A stretch of 64,000 nt of DNA, taken from assembly GCA_946902985.2 (NCBI GenBank), contig OX336388.2:1701745978-1701809977 (forward strand), in the 5' to 3' direction. The translations under genes and the position numbers were made by a program. Below are positions 58,036 to 64,000 of the stretch, one piece after another (position 1 is the stretch's first letter; the number at the start of each line of letters is the position of its first letter). Source of the stretch: Meconema thalassinum. Lineage: Eukaryota; Arthropoda; Insecta; Orthoptera; Tettigoniidae. Below the pieces are notes generated by a model. That model saw only the letters and a program-made list of their open reading frames with translations. It made no database searches and had not been told where the DNA came from.

Positions 58036-59443
58036 TAGCCTATTTTTCACATTTTGCAAAAATTAGGAAAAAGTAGACTTATGAGATCGGGCAAATGTGT
58101 GTCTGTCTGTCTGTCTGTCCTTCTGTCTGTCTGTCTGGCGGCGTGTGTGTCCCCCCCTATCAACTCATAAACGGCTGCAGAAATCGAAACAAAATTTGGT
58201 AGGAGTAAAGATCTATACCTGAATATCTCACGGCCATATTTGAAAATGATGTCAGTGCTACCAACTACTGAAAAATCGCAATTGAAATTTGAGCTCCATG
58301 TTGGATATCATGGAAGGTATGAATAGGAGCTATTTCAAAATTGGCACACGTATAGATAATAATATTGCAGTTTAATTTCCAGGAGGCCATACATCGCAGT
58401 GTTGCCAAAATGAATATAAGCCTGCTGATAGTTCCAAATTTTAAATGAATATAACTTCTACACAATCAATTGGATTTCAACCAAATTTCGTATGTACTAT
58501 GTGTACATAAACAGATATGACTGAACGTATTCCTAAGATCCGCCAGGGCTGCCAACTGTTAATAAATGCTCTCAATTTATTTTATCCAAGTACCAATATA
58601 TCAGAAAGTATGCAAGCCGACAGCTTTAAACTATGCACACGTATAGTACCTGACATTCTATATTAATTTGGAGTAACTTATAAATGTCAGTGCTACCAAC
58701 ATAATTCTAAGCCAACTTTAAATACATGTAACTTCTATACTATCATTTGGATTTCAACGAAATTTCGTGTGTGCTATGTGTACCATGAGAGATATGTTTA
58801 TGCCGATTCTAAAGAGTAACTAGGGCTGCCAACTGTTAATAAATACTGTCTCTATATTTCTTACCCTAATATCAATATATCAGAACGTATGCAAGCCAAT
58901 AGCTCTATACTTTGCACACGTATAGTACCTGGCATTCTAGATTAATTTGGAGTAACTAATATACGTCAGTGCTGCCATCATGATTCTAAGCCTGCTGATA
59001 GGTCCAATTTTAAAATGCATGTAACTTCTATAATAACTAATGGATTTCATTTAAAATTGACACAACAATAGATCATATTATTTCAGATTATTTCTGACCA
59101 ATACATGTATGTCATTGTTGCCAACATGATTTTACGCGCGCTGATAGATCCAATGATTAACTGCATGTAACGTCCATGATATCCATTGGACTTCAACCAA
59201 ATTTAGTATTCTGTACCTTAAGAGATGGAACTAAGAATATATTTAGTCACCAGGGCTGCCAACAGTAGTTCTCTATTAGGCTACATTATGCCAGGTATAC
59301 ATTATTTCGAACTAATTAGAAATTTCGATATTACCAACTTAATTTCGTCATTATTCTAGATAGATCCATATAGATTAATCAATGGCAAGAATCTTACATT
59401 TTAAGAAAAGTAGGCTCTTTAGTTCGTCACGGAACTTCTTGTT
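58036..59443 (+). repeat. Repeat family K, copy 3, near full length
   Basis: TTTTTAGCCTATTTTTCAC head, a shorter TCTG run (58099-58135), the same sub-repeats as copy 2, and the alternative ending TTTTAAGAAAAGTAGGCTC, TTTAGTTCGTCACGG, AACTTCTTGTT (59389-59443). That ending matches the LINE tail at 9004-9058. Confidence 0.8.
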
Positions 59444-59445
59444 AA

Positions 59446-60293
59446 ATCCAAATACCAATATATCAGAAAGTGTGCAAGCCAACAGCTTTAAACTATGCAC
59501 ACGTATATTCTGACATTTTAGATTAATTTGGAGTAACTTATATACGTCAGTTCTACCAACATGATTATAAGTCTGCTGATAGTACCAATTTTTAAATACA
59601 TGTAACTTCTATACTATCAGTTGGATTTCAACCAAATTTCGTATGTGCAATGTGTACCATAACAGATATGACTATAAGTATTGTTAAGAGCAATCAGGGC
59701 TGCCAACTGTTAATAAATGCTGTCTATATTCTTTTTACCCTAATATCAATATATCAGAAAGTATGCAAGCCAACAACTCTATACTTTGCACACGTATAGC
59801 ACCTGACATTCTAGATTAATTTGGAGTAATTAATACAAGGCAGTGCTGCCAACATGATTCTATGCCTGCTGATATGTCCAATTTTAAAATACATGTAACT
59901 TCTATACTAACAAATGGATTTCATCCAAAATTGGCACAACAAGATATCATAATATTTCAGATTATTTCTGACCAGCACACGCATGATATTGTTGGCAACA
60001 TGCTTTTACGCGTGCTGAGAGATCCAGTGTCTAACTGCATGTAACGTCCATTGGACTTCAACCAAATTTTGTATTCTGTACCTTAAGAGGTGGAACTAAG
60101 AATATATTCACTCACCAGGGCTGCCAACTGTAGTGCTCTATTAGGCTTCATTATACCAGGTATATTTTGAACTAATTAGATATTTCGATATTACCAACTT
60201 AATTTCGTCATTATTCTAGATAGGTTCATATACTGTAGAATAATCATTGGCATGAAAAGTAGGCTGTATAGTTCTTCACGGAACTTCTTGTTT
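59446..60293 (+). repeat. Repeat family K, copy 4, 5'-truncated
   Basis: Starts inside a sub-repeat (CCAATATATCAGAAAGTGTG) and ends GAAAAGTAGGCTGTATAG, TTCTTCACGGAACTTC, TTGTT at 60293. Confidence 0.75.
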
Positions 60294-60550
60294 TTAATGA
60301 TGAGTTTATATGCCGACTATCACATCCCCCTATGAAACCAATCGGGAGATATTGCTATTCAATGAAATGCAGGTCTACCCCCTTAAAACCCCTTTAAAAC
60401 CTGAATATCCAAAAATACTTTCTTAGTGGGTGTTTGCGGCCCGCGAGGAATCTGCATACCAAATTTCATTCCAATCCGTTCGGTGGTTTCTGAGATTTCG
60501 TGATAAATGAATGAGTGAGTGAGTGGTATTTGACAAATATATAGTAGATA
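60294..60550 (+). repeat. About 640-bp array, right remainder
   Basis: Resumes TTTAATGATGAGTTTATATG and ATTCAATGAAATGCAGG after the K/H block. It then has the core GCATACCAAATTTCATTCC, AATCCGTTCGGTGG, TTTCTGAGATTTCG, and ends TGAGTGAG, AAATATATAGTAGATAG. Confidence 0.7.
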
Positions 60551-60829
60551 GTGTCAAATCTTTTTTATGCTATACTTGGTTGACAGTGCTGTATGAGCAG
60601 TTGATTAACTAACGGGATTTCAAGTAAAGATCTTCATTTTCTATACCGGTAGTGCAGAGCGCAACTGGCATCCAGTCGGCCGTGTCTCGACTTGAGCTAT
60701 GTTGCCATGGAAACTATCTGCATTGCCATTCCTTCATGAGTATATTTTATGATTTGATTAGCCTGTGCTTGAGTGAAAAAGGGCCGAAATCAGAAGAATG
60801 AGAAAGACTATCGAAAATTCATGTAGCCA
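60551..60829. other. Unrecognised sequence
   Basis: No supported gene. Confidence 0.3.
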
Positions 60830-60990
60830 GCGGTTCTTTCTGGGTCCTAAACTATGTGTATGCAAATTTGGTTGAGATTGGTGAAACGGTGTAGATTTGT
60901 ATACGGAACCAACCCACCCACCCACATACATACATACATACATACATACATACAGACTTTCACTTTTATATATAAGATAAGATAAGATAA
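60830..60990 (+). repeat. 3' end of a core-bearing element with CATA microsatellite
   Basis: ATGCAAATTTGGTTGAGATT, GGTGAAACGGTGTAG, a CCCA run, CATACATACATACATACA at 60912-60955, CAGACTTTCACTTTTATATA and AGATAAGATAAGAT. This repeats the core, simple-sequence, TATA order. Confidence 0.6.
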
Positions 60991-61256
60991 GATGATGATT
61001 TTTGCTACAACAAAATTGAAGTCTTATTAAACACTGTGGATATTGCCGCTTCGAGGGAGCTATTTTCTAAAAGTATTTTGATTATTCCTATTTCGAAGTG
61101 GCATTTATGGCGTAGAAACTCGAAGCAAATACAGAACCAACTACAAAGGATACCAAACGGAGTTTGGTCAACGTACTCGTCTTTCCAATCGCGACCAACG
61201 CTGCCGAGTTTATAAGAAAAATATCTAGGTGCACACTAAGAGAATCTTGGACTGCA

Positions 61257-61668
61257 CTACCTCGTGGTGAAGTGGCTTGCGTCCTTAACTGTCACACCTT
61301 AGTTCCGGGTTCGATTCTCGGCATTGCCAAGAAATTTAATTCTGATCTGAGCGCTGAAACGGAATACACTCAGCCTTCTGAGGTAGAACTAATAAGAGGT
61401 GGGTTTGATTCTTACCCCTGCCAGAAGTGGATTTCCGTGGTTTCAACTTCTATTGGCAAGTGTTAGGATGATTCCTTCTCCTTCCCAATACTAATCTCAA
61501 TTACAAATACAGACACCACAATGGCAGAGGTATTCACACACACAGCCGAGTATTATTTTCATTAGGCTATCACTCATGATACAAGTAAGATTGTCTTCCA
61601 TGGTAATGTAAATCTTCGCTGTAAACCAACGCTACGATGTCATAAGCCCTTAATTGAATCAACAACAA
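61257..61668 (+). repeat. SINE family C, full-length, diverged
   Basis: CCTCGTGGTGAAGTGGCTTG, B box CCGGGTTCGATTCTCGG, CATTGCCAAGAAATTTAAT, CGTGGTTTCAACTTC and CTACGATGTCATAAGCCC, then CAACAACAAAAG. A 100-codon open frame across it is incidental. Confidence 0.75.
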
Positions 61669-61748
61669 AAGAAACTACTCTCTTTGAATGAACATCGCAC
61701 TACTACATCAATCCTGAAAGAGCTGGGAAGTAAAGTGAACTTCTAAAA

Positions 61749-64000
61749 GGTTGGCGTTAGAGGGCCGTGCCTTTAACAGGTTGGTGTTGGAGGGTCGTGC
61801 CTTTAGCAGGTTGGTGCTAGTGTGTCGGGTCATTAACAGGTTGGTTTTGGTGGCCGTGCCTTTAGCAGGTTGGTGTTGGAGGGCCGTGCATTTTAACAGG
61901 TTGGTGTTGGGGAGTCGGGCCTTTAACAGGTTAGTGTTGCAAAGCCGTGCCTTTATCAGGTTGGTGTTGGAGGGTCGTGCCTTTATCAGGCTGGTGTTGG
62001 AGGGCCGTGCCTTTAGAAGGTTCGTGTTGGAAGGCCGTGCCTTTAGAAGGTTGGTGTTAGAGGGCCGTGCCTTTAGCAGGTTAGTTTTGGAGGGCCGTGC
62101 ATTTATCAGGTTGGTGTTGGAGTGCCGTGCCTTCAGCAGGTTGGTGTTGGAGGTCCGTGCTTTTAGCAGGTTGTTTAGAGGGCCGTGCCTTCAGCAGATT
62201 GGTGTTGGAGTGCCGTGCCTTTAGCAGGTTGGTGTTGGAGTGCCGTGCCTTCATCCGATTGGTGCTGGAGTACCGTGCCTTCAGCAGGTTGGTGTTGGAG
62301 GGCCGTGCCTTCAGCAGGATGGTGTTGGAGGGCCGTGCCTTCAGCAGGTTGGTGTTGGAGGGTCGTGCCTTCAGCAGGTTGGTGTAAGAGGGCCGTGTCT
62401 TTAGCAGGTTGGTGTTGGAGGGTCGAGCCTTTAGCAGATTGGTGTTGGTGGGTCGTGACTTTAGCAGGTTGGTGTTGGAGGGCAGTGCCCTTAGCAGGTT
62501 GGTGTTGGAGGGTCGTGCCTTTAGAAGGTTGGTGTTGGAGAATCATGCCTTCAGCAGGTTGGTGTTGGAGGGTCGTGCCTTCAGCAGGTTGGTGTAAGAG
62601 GGCCGTGCCTTTAGCAGGTTGGTGTTGGTGGGTCGTGACTTTAGCAGGTTGGTGTTGGAGGGCAGTGCCTTTAGCAGGTTGGTGATGAAGGGTCGTGCCT
62701 TTAGTAGGTTGGTGTTGGAGAGTCGTGCCTTTAGCAGGTTGGTGTAAGAGGGCCGTGCCTTTAGCAGGTTGGTGTTGGAGGCTCGTGCCTTTAGCAGGTT
62801 GGTGTTGGAGGGACGTGCCTTTAGCAGGTTGGTGTTGAAAGGTCGTGCCTTCAGCAGGTTGGTGTGCAGGGTCGTGCCTCTAGCAGGTTGGTGTTAGAGG
62901 GTCGTGCCTTTAGCAGGTTGGTGTTGGAGGGCCGTGCCTTCAGCAGGTTGGTGTAAGAGGTCCGTGCCTTTAGCAGGTTGGTGTTGGAGGATCGTGCCTA
63001 TAGCAGGTTGGTGTAAGAGGGCCGTGCCTTTAGCAGGTTCGTGTTGGAGGGTCGTGCCTTTAGCAGGTTGGTGTTGGAGGGTCGTGAATTTAGCAGGTTG
63101 GTGTTGGAGGGCAGTGCCTTTAGCAGGTTGGTGTTGGAGGGTCGTGACTTTAGCAGGTTTGTGTTGGAGGGCAGTGTCTTTAGCAGGTTGGTGTTGGAGG
63201 GCAGTGCCTTTAGCAGGTTGGTGTTGGAGGGCCGTGAGTTCAGCAGGTTGGTGTTGGAAGGCCGTGTCTTTAGCAGGTTGGTGTTGGAGGGCAGTGCTTT
63301 TAGCAGGTTGGCGTTGGAGGGTCGTGCCCTTAGCAGGTTCGTGTTGGAGGGTCGTACCTTTAGCAGGTTGGTGTTAGAGGGCCGTGCCTTTAGCAGGTTG
63401 GTGTAGGAGGGCCATGACTTTAGTAGGTTGGTGTTGGAGGGCCGTGCCTTTAGTAGGTTGGTGTTGGAGAGCCGTGCCTATAGCAGGTTGGTGTTGATGG
63501 CCGTGCCTTTAGCAGGTTGGTGTTGGATGGCCGTGCCTTTAGCAAGTTGGTGTTGGAGGGTCGTGCCTTTAGCAGGTTGGTGCTGGAGGGCCGTGCCTTT
63601 AGCAGGTTGGTGTTAGAGGGCCGTGCCTTTAGCAGGTTGGTGTTGGAGGGCAGTGCCTTTAGCAGGTTGGTGTTAGAGGGCCGTGTCTTTATCAGGTTGG
63701 TGTTGGAGTGCCATGTCTTTAGCAGGTTGGTGTTGGAGGGCCTTGCCTTTAGCCGGTTGGTGTTGTAGGGCCGTGCCTTTAGCAGTCTGGTGTTGGAGGG
63801 ACGTGCCTTTATCAGGTTGGTGTTGTAGGGCCGTGCCTTTAGCAGGTTGGTGTTGTAGGGCCGTGCCTAAAGCAGGTTGGTGTTGGAGGTCCGTGCCTTT
63901 AGCAGGTTGGTGTTGTTGGACCGTGCCTTTAGCCGGTTGGTTTTGGAGGGCCATGCCTTTAGCAGGCTGGTGTTGGAGGGCCGTGTCTATATCAGGTTGG
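61749..64000 (+). repeat. 30-bp minisatellite, about 75 units, runs off the window
   Basis: Unit GGTTGGTGTTGGAGGGCCGT with GCCTTTAGCA completing 30 nt, repeated continuously with single-base variants. The 30-nt period is a multiple of three, so several frames stay open on both strands (for example RAFSRLVLEG or PAKGTALQHQ as ten-residue units). Indels near 61850, 62175 and 62865 shift frames. No start, splice or promoter context supports translation. Confidence 0.95.

Noticed and set aside
61751..63954. Long open frames in the 30-bp repeat, resembling a repetitive structural protein
   Set aside because: They follow from a 30-nt period without stops; open in several frames on both strands with indels between units and no start or splice context.

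Overview
This window is eukaryotic, AT-rich and built almost entirely of repeats. The tRNA-derived SINEs, hAT transposons, non-LTR retrotransposon pieces, a Penelope-like remnant and an LTR retrotransposon point to an arthropod, most likely an insect with a large genome. That is an inference; nothing identifies the species. I found no intact host protein gene, no rRNA and no convincing functional tRNA gene. There is one small possible host or transposon exon at 11229-11354.

Layout. 1-4.6 kb: a decayed non-LTR reverse transcriptase fragment, several SINEs and a foldback element. 4.7-7.5 kb: two arrays of non-coding repeats. 8.2-9.1 kb: a 5'-truncated LINE with one frameshift, followed by non-coding repeat elements and SINE pieces. 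11.96-25.89 kb: the clearest structure, a tandem LTR retrotransposon array on the minus strand (LTR, internal, LTR, internal, LTR). Matching 4-bp target duplications lie only at its outer ends, and both units lack RNase H and integrase. 26-31 kb: nested SINEs, a short tandem repeat and a Penelope-like GIY-YIG remnant. 31-35 kb: unrecognised sequence. 35.5-38.2 kb: a complete hAT transposon with an 8-bp target duplication whose transposase is broken only by three stop codons. 39-47 kb: two MITE-like elements, SINEs and a non-coding repeat element. 47.3-60.5 kb: long arrays of non-coding units (about 165, 290, 640 and 800 bp) nested in one another. 61.75-64 kb: a 30-bp minisatellite that runs off the window.

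Working logic. In the LTR element, gag is followed by protease-reverse transcriptase in the -1 frame. A TTTAAAC heptamer with a 7-bp stem 6 nt downstream lies at the junction, and pol has no ATG ahead of its protease motif, so -1 ribosomal frameshifting is the expected expression mode. Both units share the same pol deletion, the same gag frameshift and the same two stop codons, so they were defective before the tandem duplication.

The most open observation is that many otherwise unrelated non-coding repeats share one short modular signature: an ACCAAATTTCAT / ATCGG / GGTTT-GAG core, then simple sequence such as ACAC or CATACAGAC, then a TATATA tail. Several also share a hairpin-like head of the form ACTAGC..ACCCG..TTCGC.
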